The notes: generated by a model from the sequence alone, not told the origin. Shown: positions 41,777 through 50,295, numbered from the stretch's first letter. The stretch: DNA of 53,570 nt from Methylobacterium sp. J-090 (GCF_022829345.1 NZ_JAKSXV010000012.1:1-53570), one strand, 5' to 3'. Translations and numbers: made by a program.

Positions 41777-42478
41777 ATGCGCGTGCTGCTGGTCGAGGAC
41801 GATGCCTCCGTCGCCGCAAGCATCGAACTGATGCTCAAGTCCGAACGGTTCAACACCTACACCACCGATCTCGGTGAGGAGGGGATCGATCTCGGCAAGC
41901 TCTACGATTACGACATCATCCTCCTCGACCTGAACCTGCCCGACATGTCGGGCTACGAGGTGCTCCGGAATCTTCGCGTCGCCAAGGTGAAAACCCCGAT
42001 TCTCATCCTGTCCGGCATGGCCGGCATCGAGGACAAGGTGAAGGGCCTCGGCTTCGGGGCCGACGACTACCTGACGAAGCCCTTCCACAAGGACGAACTC
42101 GTCGCCCGCATCCACGCCATCGTGCGCCGCTCGAAGGGCCACGCCCAGTCGGTGATCACCACTGGCGACCTCAGCGTGAACCTTGATGAGAAGACAATTT
42201 CGATTGCCGGCAGCCGGGTTCACCTCACCGGCAAAGAGTACCAGATGCTGGAACTACTCTCACTCCGGAAGGGCACGACGTTGACGAAGGAGATGTTCCT
42301 CAACCACCTCTACGGCGGCATGGACGAGCCTGAGGTGAAGATCATCGATGTGTTCATCTGCAAGCTCCGTAGGAAACTTGCCAACGCGTCCGGCGGCCAG
42401 AACTACATCGAGACGGTATGGGGACGGGGCTATGCTTTGCGTGAAGGGGCTCCCGAGATGCGCGCCCTTGCAGGCTGA
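41777..42478 (+). CDS. ctrA: CtrA-type cell-cycle response regulator paralogue
   Basis: A 233-residue OmpR-class regulator with the distinctive CtrA sequence: [63 protein letters not shown] (phospho-Asp 51), [44 protein letters not shown], then the winged helix [71 protein letters not shown]. In alphaproteobacteria CtrA controls division, flagella, pili and, in Caulobacter, replication start. Chromosomal CtrA is normally single copy. This plasmid version ends ALAG rather than the Ala-Ala end used by ClpXP in Caulobacter. GGAGG precedes ATG 41777. Confidence 0.92.
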   Translation: MRVLLVEDDASVAASIELMLKSERFNTYTTDLGEEGIDLGKLYDYDIILLDLNLPDMSGYEVLRNLRVAKVKTPILILSGMAGIEDKVKGLGFGADDYLTKPFHKDELVARIHAIVRRSKGHAQSVITTGDLSVNLDEKTISIAGSRVHLTGKEYQMLELLSLRKGTTLTKEMFLNHLYGGMDEPEVKIIDVFICKLRRKLANASGGQNYIETVWGRGYALREGAPEMRALAG

Positions 42479-42482
42479 TCAG

Positions 42483-42944
42483 CTACGCATGGTGCACGAG
42501 CGCGAAGAGGTCGAGCTGCTGCGGGTGGGACCGGTACGAGCGACGCGGAGTGCGCGATCGAGGCACGCTTTTGGCGGCAGGAAGCGCTATACCCGCCTGC
42601 CCATGCAGAACCGCCCCAACGATCCGGCATCCATCGCCGGAGTGGTAAACGTAGGCCCTGAAGGGGCCTGAGCGGAAGATCTCCTGGACCAGTGGCTCGT
42701 CGCTGGCGAGCGAACCCAGAGCCTTCAGCAGGCAGCCAAGACCCTGCGTCTCGATTTGCGATGCCCGAAACTCGAAGCTCTGCCCAGCCCAGATATGGCT
42801 CTGAGCGCCCGCGCTCGTATGAGGGAACGGGTTGGGGCTCGCGTCCGTCGCGACATCTAAAATGAAGCTCGCAATCGCCTCGCGATCCACGATATGCGAG
42901 GTTGCACGGATCGATGCCGCGAGCTGAGTTCGGGCAACCGACAT
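42483..42944 (-). CDS. Hypothetical protein convergent with ctrA
   Basis: A 153-residue protein (SVARTQLAASIRATSHIVDREAIASFILDVATDASPNPFPHT...GPFRAYVYHSGDGCRIVGAVLHGQAG...DLFALVHHA). Its stop lies 4 bases from that of ctrA. Two cysteines; no recognised motif. Confidence 0.6.
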   Translation of the reverse strand: MSVARTQLAASIRATSHIVDREAIASFILDVATDASPNPFPHTSAGAQSHIWAGQSFEFRASQIETQGLGCLLKALGSLASDEPLVQEIFRSGPFRAYVYHSGDGCRIVGAVLHGQAGIALPAAKSVPRSRTPRRSYRSHPQQLDLFALVHHA

Positions 42945-43061
42945 TGATCCTCCCCGATTTATCCGTTGTAGACACTGCTACGCTTGCACAGGATCGGCTC
43001 CCCGCAAAGCTGATCCTCAGCGCAGGCAAGTGCCGCGCGAGGCCCGTATCCGAGACCCCTG

Positions 43062-43493
43062 ATGCCGATCCGGCGCGAGCACCGGTTCTTCTACCCCATA
43101 GATTGGCCGCAGCTTTCGGCCGTAATCCGGTTTCGCAGGGCTGGCGGGGCGTGTGAGGGCTGCGGTAGGCCGCACGGACGGTTCGTCTACTGTCTCAGGG
43201 ATGGCCGCTGGTGGGATGCGGCCTGCGGAGCATGGCGAGACCGCCAAGGGCGTTCTGTGCCCGCCCTGCCCCGTCTGGACGAGCTTGAGGACCTACGGCG
43301 CACGAAGGTGGTTCTGGCCGCCGCGCATCGCGACCACGACACCGCAAACAACGCCGACACCAACCTCGTCGCGCTCTGCCAACGCTGCCACATCCTGCAT
43401 GACCACCCCGAGCACAAGCGCAGGCGATGGCGGACCTTGTTCCGTAGGCGGGCGGATGGTGACCTGTTCGACGGCTCCTATCCGAACAGGTGA
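43062..43493 (+). CDS. HNH endonuclease-like protein, copy 2
   Basis: A 143-residue protein almost identical to the one at 13179-13592. Zinc-type pairs CEGCGRPHG and LCQRCHILHDHPEH are both intact here, with the HNH-like AAHRDHDTANNADTNL in between. A small nuclease of unknown target. The high similarity of the two copies points to recent duplication or exchange. Confidence 0.72.
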   Translation: MPIRREHRFFYPIDWPQLSAVIRFRRAGGACEGCGRPHGRFVYCLRDGRWWDAACGAWRDRQGRSVPALPRLDELEDLRRTKVVLAAAHRDHDTANNADTNLVALCQRCHILHDHPEHKRRRWRTLFRRRADGDLFDGSYPNR

Positions 43494-43508
43494 TCTGCCG
43501 GGGCCAGA

Positions 43509-43672
43509 TCACGGCCCGAAGAGAGCGAAAAGCTCAAAGACCCCTTCGAACCCATCCGTGAGCGGGTCGGCCTGATCGATCCTCGCGCGCATCCACGCCT
43601 GCCACTCAGCGACGGTTCCCAAAGGCGGCGGTAAAGGTCTTCGCGCGTGATGATGACGCTCGCGTCGGTCAT
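43509..43672 (-). pseudogene. Frameshifted small gene
   Basis: From ATG 43672 the frame MTDASVIITREDLYRRLW looks coding and then fails. A second frame continues GTVAEWQAWMRARIDQADPLTDGFEGVFELFALFGP and stops at 43509. One extra base near 43615-43625 (cctttggg) explains this. About 53 residues if restored. Confidence 0.45.
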
Positions 43673-43716
43673 GCTGGCTGTCCTGCTCGGCTCGGGCAGG
43701 ACCATCTCAGGGCGAA

Positions 43717-43901
43717 ATGGATGTGAGGTTCAACCTGCTCTCCGAAGCCATCGACCACCTCGCGGCCCATGCATCCCCCTGGTCATCACAGAACCGCGGG
43801 ACGCTCTTCGCTACGAGACTGACGGGGATCCCGTCCCCGAGGGTGAGATCGTCGCCAGGGCATTCGCGCTGGGCTTGGCGGGCGCGGAGCGGATGCAGTG
43901 A
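43717..43901 (+). pseudogene. Frameshifted small gene
   Basis: ATG 43717 begins MDVRFNLLSEAIDHLAAHA. The continuation IPLVITEPRDALRYETDGDPVPEGEIVARAFALGLAGAERMQ is in another frame, with the shift near gcatccccctgg (43770-43780). The TGA at 43899-43901 overlaps the next gene's GTG. Either a homopolymer sequencing error in the C run or a real break. Confidence 0.5.
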
Positions 43902-44182
43902 CCCTCACCTGGGAGCGCACTTGGCCCGACGACCCCAGCCGCACCCACGATTTCTCGGCGGTCGCCGATGGCGCTCGCATCGGTCGGGTCTACCGAACGC
44001 ACATGGCCGTGGGGTACGCTTGGTCTTGGAGTGCCTACGGGGTCACGGCTTCGGCCGGCACGGTCGGATGCGCTCTCTCCGGCCATGAAGAGACGAAGCA
44101 AGGTGCCGCGGATCGGGTGAAGGCGGCTTGGGCGCGGTGGGTGAGGCAGGCGTGTGATCCCAATGGACATGACTGTGCTTAA
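43898..44182 (+). CDS. Small hypothetical protein
   Basis: A 94-residue protein starting with GTG overlapping the previous stop (GTGA). MTLTWERTWPDDPSRTHDFSAVADGARIGRVYRTHMAVGYAWSWSAYG... looks like a small beta-rich domain with an Ala/Arg helix at the end. Lineage-specific; unknown function. Confidence 0.6.
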   Translation: MTLTWERTWPDDPSRTHDFSAVADGARIGRVYRTHMAVGYAWSWSAYGVTASAGTVGCALSGHEETKQGAADRVKAAWARWVRQACDPNGHDCA

Positions 44183-44302
44183 ACCCCGCCAATTACGCCC
44201 AGCGATCACGTGCTGGTTCAAAAAACTTGATAACAGCTTTGTGATCGGTATCTAAGAGTGCAAGGATCTAACCGCCAAAATCAAATAGCGAAGCGGGGCA
44301 TC

Positions 44303-44476
44303 ATGCATACGATTTCACGTGCAGGGATGATCTTTGTTGCCGGCTCTTACGCAGCCGCATGCTTCTTGGGCCGCTTGTTCATGCTTGAGGGCGAAGGGCC
44401 GACGGTGAACGACTGCTTAGTTGCGGCCGTATGTGCTTCAGTAGTTTTACTCATCGTAGTGTACCGGACCGAATGA
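44303..44476 (+). CDS. Small two-helix membrane protein
   Basis: A 57-residue protein (MHTISRAGMIFVAGSYAAACFLGRLFMLEGEGPTVNDCLVAAVCASVVLLIVVYRTE) with two membrane helices. Function unknown. Confidence 0.5.
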   Translation: MHTISRAGMIFVAGSYAAACFLGRLFMLEGEGPTVNDCLVAAVCASVVLLIVVYRTE

Positions 44477-44626
44477 GTCACCGACCTCGGCTCACGTAAC
44501 CAACCCCGGCGGCTCGTTGTGAATATGACGCGACTACCGGAGGGGTGGGGGGCGCCTTTGTACCTAGCGCTCTAGCCCCGCACCCCACCCTCGCCTATCC
44601 CGTCCGGCCACCAAGCACCGGACCCC

Positions 44627-45001
44627 ATGTCAGCCGCACCCAAGATCATCCCCGCCGACGCCCAGGCCTGGCGCCAGAGCTTCCTGAACCTTCGGCCCAG
44701 CGTGTCGCCCTGCCCTGGCCTCACCGGCACGAACTGGACGGCCGTTCATGCCAGGGGGCTCGATTTCCTCGAGCGGTGGGCGGACGAGGCCATCACGCTC
44801 GGCTGGACGACGCTGGACGTATGGGGCGTCCACCCTCAGATCGGGACGATCCGAGCGGACTACTGCGGCGGCATGACGATGGGGACCGCCCTGGTGACCG
44901 GGATCACGGAGAACCGGATTTTCAGTGGGTACGCGACGTTCTACCGCGACACGCCTGGGCGGCCGACCGGTGCTGTGCCGATCTGGTTGTTCGGGCGGTG
45001 A
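44627..45001 (+). CDS. MSAAPK-family hypothetical protein, copy 2
   Basis: A 124-residue protein, close paralogue of 14499-14873 (same N-terminus, same PGRPTGAVPIWLFGR end). Its TGA overlaps the GTG of a nucleotidyltransferase-domain gene (GTGA, 44998-45001), so the two products are made together here. Function unknown. Confidence 0.72.
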   Translation: MSAAPKIIPADAQAWRQSFLNLRPSVSPCPGLTGTNWTAVHARGLDFLERWADEAITLGWTTLDVWGVHPQIGTIRADYCGGMTMGTALVTGITENRIFSGYATFYRDTPGRPTGAVPIWLFGR

Positions 45002-45309
45002 CTTTCCCCAGCGACATCGCCACGCGCTTGTCATCATGGGCCGAACGCAAGCCCGCGATCTCCGAGCTATGGCTGTTCGGCAGCCGTGCGCGCGGCGACC
45101 ACCGTCCGGACAGTGATGTCGACCTCGCGATATGGCTGCCGGGGCACAAAGGACAGGCGCTCGCGCTCTACGTTGCAAAGGGCGACGAATGGCAGTCGGA
45201 AATTGAGGCTGTCGCCGGCATGCCCGCCAGCCTTCAGGTCCTCGGATATTCCGACGAGCTGGATAAGATCGTCCACCGAGAGGGCGTTCGACTCTGGGAG
45301 AGGCCCTGA
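44998..45309 (+). CDS. Minimal nucleotidyltransferase (MNT) domain protein
   Basis: A 103-residue protein with the polymerase-beta-like motif LWLFGSRARGDHRPDSDVDLAIWL (GSRARG, then DSDVD) and little more. Such MNT proteins usually act as antitoxins that AMPylate a HEPN toxin, or stand alone. No HEPN-type gene is seen next to it. Its coupled partner is instead the MSAAPK protein. Start GTG 44998 is set by the overlap. Confidence 0.8.
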   Translation: MTFPSDIATRLSSWAERKPAISELWLFGSRARGDHRPDSDVDLAIWLPGHKGQALALYVAKGDEWQSEIEAVAGMPASLQVLGYSDELDKIVHREGVRLWERP

Positions 45310-45459
45310 AACCGCAATCCTGCCCGCTCCGCCGAAGCCCGTGTGATCCCGTTTCGGGATCAGCCCCAGCCGGAGCGTTGAGCCGAGACTAACCGGCACC
45401 GCACATTCTGGCGTGCGAGCCATGTTGCGTACCGGCTCAGCGTGAGATGGACGATCCTC

Positions 45460-45491
45460 CCCGCCGGCCCGTGATCAGATCGGGCGGCGGG
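45460..45491. terminator. GC-rich hairpin between MNT and EAL genes
   Basis: CCCGCC-g-GCCCG, loop, CGGGC-GGCGGG: an 11-bp stem with one bulge between the two converging genes. Another hairpin GATCCCG-ttt-CGGGATC is at 45343-45362. No long T run, so efficiency is uncertain. Confidence 0.45.
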
Positions 45492-45519
45492 ACTTCGCTC
45501 TGCTCAAAACAGCAAAGGG

Positions 45520-46329
45520 TCAGGCAGCGTTTGGTTGCTTTGTCGCTTGTGTGGTCCCAGCCTTGGCGATGGGATCCGTAGAACCTTGGAATTGAACGCT
45601 CGGCAGGCGCGCGATAGCGGGCTTCGCGAACAAGTAGCCCTGGAAAAGCTTAATCCCGGCGGCGCGGAGTGCTGTAAGTTCTGCATCCGTTTCGACGCCT
45701 TCTGCCAACACTGTGATACCCAGCTCGCGTGCCATAATCGTGAGACATGCGATGATGATTTGCCGCTCCGGCGACGTGGCGATGCCACGGATCAATTCCA
45801 TGTCGAGCTTGATCAGGTCAGGTCGAAAATTGGCTAGCAGGTTGAGCCCTGCATACCCAGCGCCAAAGTCGTCCAATGCAGTTACAAAGCCCTGCTTTCG
45901 GTATTCGGCAATGATCCGCTGCACATGAGCTACATCGACCATGCGCTCATTTTCCGTGAACTCGAACATGATTTGTTCGTGGGCGAAACCAACGCGGTGG
46001 GCAGCTTCCAGCGTTGCTCGGATGCAGGCAGCGGGCTCGTAGACTGCATTCGGCATGAAGTTGATGGAGAGTTTTGTATTCCTGTCCGGGAATAGACTTC
46101 CAGCCAACTCGATGGCCTTCACACGGCAAGCTTGGTCGAATTTGTAGCGATTGGTCTCATCGACCTGCGAGAGGATTTGGAAAGCTCCCTGGCCTTCCAT
46201 GCCTCGAACCAAAGCTTCGTAGCCCCATACGGAATGACGCTCGATATCAACGATAGGATGGAATGCCATCGTAAATTCGAAAGCCAACGGAATGCTGTCA
46301 CGACAGCCGCGGCAACCAGATCGGATCAT
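45520..46329 (-). CDS. EAL-domain c-di-GMP phosphodiesterase
   Basis: A 269-residue single-domain enzyme that should hydrolyse c-di-GMP to pGpG. The catalytic set is complete: GYEALVRG, SINFMPNAV, FEFTENE, ALDDFGAGYAGL, IKLDMELI, LAEGVETDAE and FQGYLFAKP. The N-terminus has CRGCRD, a cysteine motif seen in some stand-alone EAL proteins of this subtype. Upstream region 46330-46440 is AT-rich. Confidence 0.93.
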   Translation of the reverse strand: MIRSGCRGCRDSIPLAFEFTMAFHPIVDIERHSVWGYEALVRGMEGQGAFQILSQVDETNRYKFDQACRVKAIELAGSLFPDRNTKLSINFMPNAVYEPAACIRATLEAAHRVGFAHEQIMFEFTENERMVDVAHVQRIIAEYRKQGFVTALDDFGAGYAGLNLLANFRPDLIKLDMELIRGIATSPERQIIIACLTIMARELGITVLAEGVETDAELTALRAAGIKLFQGYLFAKPAIARLPSVQFQGSTDPIAKAGTTQATKQPNAA

Positions 46330-46557
46330 GATGATAGTCTCTGTTCTATTTCACAATGATTCTCGCGAAATTTCTGAATCATCGGTAAATATTTGAGCTG
46401 CCAATGCAGAATATTTCTCTGGAATTGATCATTTGATGCGTTTGTCTAAGATTTTTCCAAGCTGTGTAGAAGACGCTGATGCGCTGCCGACGCTAGCGAA
46501 ACATTTTCCCGATCATTCTTGATTCCAAGTGTTCCATACTTGACCTGCCCTTGCATC

Positions 46558-46608
46558 GAGCCCGGCCGCCCGACGGGTGACGTGCCGATCTGGCGGTTCG
46601 GGCGATGA
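46558..46608 (+). pseudogene. C-terminal remnant of MSAAPK family, copy 3
   Basis: Only the last 16 codons survive: EPGRPTGDVPIWRFGR and TGA, matching the ends of the proteins at 14499 and 44627. Its stop overlaps an ATG (46605), so this relic keeps the same coupled layout as copy 2. Confidence 0.65.
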
Positions 46609-46787
46609 CATAGGCCGCCACCCGCCTCGTGGAGCGCATGTACTGGTTCGCGCACGGCCTCGGTTTGGACGACGCTCCGCTCCGCGAGATCATCGAAAAC
46701 GTTTTTGTTGAGATGCTTGAAGCATCCCCAGACGAACGGATCGCCGAGATCCGGCGTCGCCTGAGGAAGGCGGCCGGCGTGAACTAG
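46605..46787 (+). CDS. Small helical protein after MSAAPK remnant
   Basis: A coherent frame AATRLVERMYWFAHGLGLDDAPLREIIENVFVEMLEASPDERIAEIRRRLRKAAGVN ends at TAG 46785-46787. The natural start is ATG 46605 (overlapping the remnant stop), but codon 3 is TAG. Either that is a nonsense mutation or translation begins at GTG 46629 or ATG 46638 (49 residues). Confidence 0.45.
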
Positions 46788-46817
46788 GCGGGAAAAGAAG
46801 CGTGGCTCCCGTACAGG

Positions 46818-47072
46818 CTAGGATGCCATCTCGGCAGGCGGGTCAGGCGGAGCCACCGACAGCAGCATCAGTGTCTCACCAGCTGCGTCGCGGATGCTCA
46901 GCGTCCACCTCTCGTCACTGCCCGAAAGTTCGTTACCGTAACGCATTTCCTGCAGCCCTTCCTCGGCTTGCTTTATCGCCTCATTGAGGTTGTTGACCAA
47001 AACACCAATGCCATCACGGATGGTGATCAGCCCATCCGTAAGGTCAAAAAAGAAGCGTTGGGTCACGAGCAT
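46818..47072 (-). CDS. DUF6894-like small protein
   Basis: An 84-residue protein (MLVTQRFFFDLTDGLITIRDGIGVLVNNLNEAIKQAEEGLQEMRYGNELSGSDERWTLSIRDAAGETLMLLSV). The pattern F-F-D-L-x-D-G...DxxG...A...L..M...W.L.I.D..G fits the small DUF6894 family, common in Methylobacterium and rhizobia. IS21 ends 18 bases from its start, so its promoter is probably lost or replaced. Confidence 0.65.
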   Translation of the reverse strand: MLVTQRFFFDLTDGLITIRDGIGVLVNNLNEAIKQAEEGLQEMRYGNELSGSDERWTLSIRDAAGETLMLLSVAPPDPPAEMAS

Positions 47073-47205
47073 TCCTGTTCGTACGAACTATGAGTATCGG
47101 CGTGGAAGAAGGACCCGGCTGACGGGCTGATCGGCGTCCAAATGGGACCCACCCCCGGCATTCTCCTTCATGTTCCCACCCAGCTACGGGTGGGAGCCAG
47201 CCGGG

Positions 47206-48711
47206 ATGATGATTGTGGAGACCATCGGCAAGATCCGACGGATGTTTCGCGACCAACACAGCATCCGGGAGATCTCCCGCACGCTGCGGCTGTCGCGTAA
47301 GGTGGTGCGCAAGGCTTTACGTTCGGACACGACCGCATTCGCCTACAAGCGCCAGCGCCAGCCTCGTCCACAACTCGACAGCCACGTCGCCCCACTGGAG
47401 GCGCTGCTGGTTGAGGAGCTGGCCAAACCCAAGCGTCAGCGCCTCAGCTACGTCCGCCTGTTCGAGATCCTGCGCCAGGACGGCTTCACGGGCGGCTACG
47501 ACAGCGTGCGCCGCTACGCCCAGCGCTGGTTCAAGGACCGCACCGCCATCGCCCAGGGCGTATTCGTCCCGCTCGCCTTCGCCCCGGGGGAGGCCTACCA
47601 GTTCGACTGGAGCCACGAGACCGCGCTGATCGATGGGGTGACCACTCAGATCAAGGTCGCCCACGTCCGGCTGTGCCACTCGCGCCTGTTCCTGCTGCGC
47701 GCCTACCCGCGCGAGAGCCAGGAGATGGTGTTCGACGCCCACGAACACGCCTTCCGTTTCTTCGGCGGCGCGTGCCGGCGCGGCATCTAGGACAACATGC
47801 GCACCGCGGTCGCTACGATCTTCGTGGGCCGCCAGCGCACCTTCAACCGGCGCTTCCAGCAATTCTGCTCGCACCATCTCGTCGAGCCCACCGCTTGCAA
47901 TCCGAGCGCGGCCTGGGAGAAGGGCCAGGTCGAGAACCAGGTGCGCACCGCGCGCAACCGCTTCTTCAAGCCCACGCCGCGTCACCCATCGCTGGCCGCG
48001 CTGAACGGCTGGCTGGAGGAGCAGTGCATCACCTGGGCGATGACCGCGTCTCATCCCGTGCAGCGGGATCGCACCGTCATGGCGGTGTTCGAGACTGAGG
48101 ACCGGCCCGCCCTTGTCGGCCTGCGTGAACGCTTCGACGGCTTCCACGAGGTCGAGGTCGCCGCCACCCCCACCTGCCTCGTGCGCTTCGACAACAACCG
48201 CTACTCCGTCGAGGCGCGCGCCGCTGGCCGGCGCGTGCAGCTGCGCGCCCATGCCGAGCGGATCAGCGTCTTCCTCAACGGCGAGCGCGTGGCCGAGCAT
48301 GCCCGGTGCTTCGGCCGCCATCAGACGATCTACAATCCCTGGCACTACCTGCCGGTGCTGGCGCGCAAGCCCGGTGCGCTTCGCAACGGCGAGCCGTTCC
48401 GCGACTGGGACCTGCCCGTTGCATTGCACGAGGTCCGCCAGCGGCTGACCGCCTTCACTGACGGCGACCGGCAGTTCGTGACCATCCTCTCGGCGGTGCC
48501 CGAGGCCGGGCTGGATGCGGTCGAGGCCGCCTGTGCGACGGCGCTGGCCGCACGCCTGCACAGCGCGGACGCCGTGCTCAACCTGCTGGCCCGAGGCCGT
48601 GAACCCGAGCCGCCCCCGCCCGTGCTGACGCCATCATCCTTGACGCTCGGCCTGATGCCCGAAGCGGACTGCGCCCGCTACGACGGGCTGCGCACGATGG
48701 TGGTGGCGTGA
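47206..48711 (+). pseudogene. istA: IS21 transposase IstA interrupted by an in-frame amber codon
   Basis: HTH region IREISRTLRLSRKVVRKALRS, then the DDE core: YQFDWSHE (first D), then TAG at 47788-47790 in CRRGI-stop-DNMRTAV (second D just after it), then WEKGQVENQVR (E), and the C-terminal IstA domain to 48711. The frame is unchanged on both sides, and the stop stands where family members have a residue such as Tyr. Only readthrough would give full transposase. About 500 codons in total. Confidence 0.88.
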
Positions 48712-49442
48712 TGGAACGGCCCGCCGTCCTGGAACTGATGGTCAAGCTCAAGCTGCGCGGCATGCGTGCGGCCTACGACGAGGTGATTACCCTGGCGGCC
48801 AAGCGCCACCACTCACCCGAGCAGGTGGTGGGCCAGCTCCTGGCCCTGCAGCTGGCGGACGTGGAGAACCGGGCCACATCCCACCGGATGGGCAACGCCA
48901 AGTTCCCGGTGGTGAAGACGCTGGCCGAGTTCGACTTCGCCGGATCGCCGGTAAACGCGGCGGCAGTGCGCGAGATGCACCGCGGGACCTTCCTCACGGA
49001 GAGCCGCAATGCGGTGCTGATCGGCGGCACGGGCTCGGGCAAAACGCACCTGGCCATTGCGGTCGGGGCTAACTGCGTGCGCGAGCGCGAGGCGCGGGTG
49101 CGCTTCTTCAACACCGTGGACTTGGTCAACCAGTTGGAGGCGGAGGCGCGGGCGGGCAAGACAGGCCGGCTGGCCACGCAGCTCGCCCGCAGCGACCTCG
49201 TGATCCTGGACGAACTGGGCTACCTGCCGTTCCCGCGGGCGGGCGGACAGATGCTGTTCCACCTGATCAGCCGGCTCTACGAGCGCACTTCGGTGATCGT
49301 AACGACGAACCTGCCGTTTGCCGAGTGGCCGAGCGTGTTTGGCGACGCCAAGATGACCACGGCGCTGCTCGACCGGCTGACACACCACTGCGAGATCCTG
49401 GAGACCGGCAACGCCAGCTGGCGGCTGAAGACGCGCTCCTGA
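48711..49442 (+). CDS. istB: IS21 helper ATPase IstB
   Basis: A protein of about 243 residues of the AAA+ family related to DnaC. Walker A is [17 protein letters not shown], Walker B is [12 protein letters not shown], and the arginine/sensor region is [40 protein letters not shown]. Overlaps the istA stop. Complete. It assists target selection by IstA. Confidence 0.93.
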   Translation: MERPAVLELMVKLKLRGMRAAYDEVITLAAKRHHSPEQVVGQLLALQLADVENRATSHRMGNAKFPVVKTLAEFDFAGSPVNAAAVREMHRGTFLTESRNAVLIGGTGSGKTHLAIAVGANCVREREARVRFFNTVDLVNQLEAEARAGKTGRLATQLARSDLVILDELGYLPFPRAGGQMLFHLISRLYERTSVIVTTNLPFAEWPSVFGDAKMTTALLDRLTHHCEILETGNASWRLKTRS

Positions 49443-49695
49443 GGAAGCCGGCCGCGGCACGCCGCGACCGGACGGGTGGCAGGCTGGACACGAGATCGAC
49501 GCCGCTGCGCTCACCCTGACCGGCTCCGCGACGTCGATCTCTGCGTCGGCGATCCCGCCAGCAGGTGGGTCCTTTTTGGACGCCGATCCTGGGTCCCGAT
49601 TACACGCCGATTGACAAACTAGGCGGATCGTGACCATTCGTACGGTTTCGTACAACAGATTGGCTCGACAACAGTCAAAAGGCCGCATGAAAAAA

Positions 49696-49720
49696 CCCGC
49701 TCGGACTACTCCGGGCGGGT
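49696..49720 (-). terminator. Rho-independent terminator, second module
   Basis: Minus strand ACCCGCCCG...GCGGGT stem followed by TTTTTT. Counterpart of 17505-17530. Confidence 0.65.
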
Positions 49721-49769
49721 GAAGTGAGGATTGGGATGCCCAGCATGGGGCACGGTAGCGGTGCAGAGG

Positions 49770-50000
49770 TCATGCCAGCCCTATCGCTCCCCGAACGATG
49801 AGCCCCACGAGGCCGGCGATCAGCCCCTAGACGACGCAGAGATCATGAGGCTCCGTCGGCGAGCAGGTCACGATGGCGTGCTGCAACGGGGTGCTATCGT
49901 GGGCGACAACCCCGCACAGCACGCCCTTCCTCGGCATGGCGTCCAGCAGGGGCGCCTCCTCACGGCTGAGGCCACCGCAGGCGTCAAAGCGCAGGCCTAC
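49770..50000 (-). pseudogene. Broken small membrane-protein gene beside HTH module, copy 2
   Basis: One frame runs GLRFDACGGLSREEAPLLDAMPRKGVLCGVVAHDSTPLQHAIVTCSPTEPHDLCVV, then TAG, then GLIAGLVGLIVRGAIGLA and TGA. The expected GTG start after AAGGAG is GTA here. The TAG takes the place of Tyr in copy 1 (AVYGLIV). So start and reading frame are both lost. Ancestral protein of about 75 residues with a C-terminal membrane helix. Confidence 0.5.
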
Positions 50001-50035
50001 TCGCTCCTTACCGTTGACTTAACCGTGCTCCCCGG

Positions 50036-50052
50036 CCGACATGCCATGTCGG
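50036..50052. promoter_or_regulatory. Palindrome upstream of HTH gene, copy 2
   Basis: CCGACATG-c-CATGTCGG, perfect 8-bp arms. In copy 1 the outer pairs are changed but GACATG-c-CATGTC is kept. Confidence 0.5.
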
Positions 50053-50128
50053 GCCCCGTTCACCTCGTGCGAGTCGTGAGCCGGCATCAGGAGAGATCAC
50101 CGCCGCGAGATAGACCCTGAAACGACTA

Positions 50129-50158
50129 CGGCCCCCCTGTCGCCAAACAGGAGGGCCG
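50129..50158. promoter_or_regulatory. Leader hairpin before HTH gene, copy 2
   Basis: Same hairpin as at 18004-18033 (CGGCCCcCCTGT...ACAGGaGGGCCG), unchanged between copies although other intergenic bases differ. Confidence 0.45.
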
Positions 50159-50295
50159 CGAAATCGATGGGCTGTGAGGCCTCTTCCAATTCCTCACAAG
50201 CCATAGAGCGCCCTCGGGTGTCAAGCGGGAACGCCAATTCCCGCATCGAGAAGTCGTGCCTTGTGCCTGCCGCGGCCCGCGAGGGACCGAGGACG

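Larger units (their letters stand above)
47091..49616 (+). mobile_element. IS21-family insertion sequence
   Basis: Ends TGagtATCGGCGTG at 47091 and the complement of TGtcaATCGGCGTG at 49616. Each is followed inward by further inverted copies (GGACCC, then GATCGGCGTCCAAA and GGACCCACC), the multiple terminal repeats typical of IS21. A 5-bp direct repeat AACTA flanks it (47086-47090 and 49617-49621). Carries istA and istB. Confidence 0.92.

Noticed and set aside
47317..48561. 414-codon minus-strand frame opposite istA
   Set aside because: Antisense of a recognised transposase.
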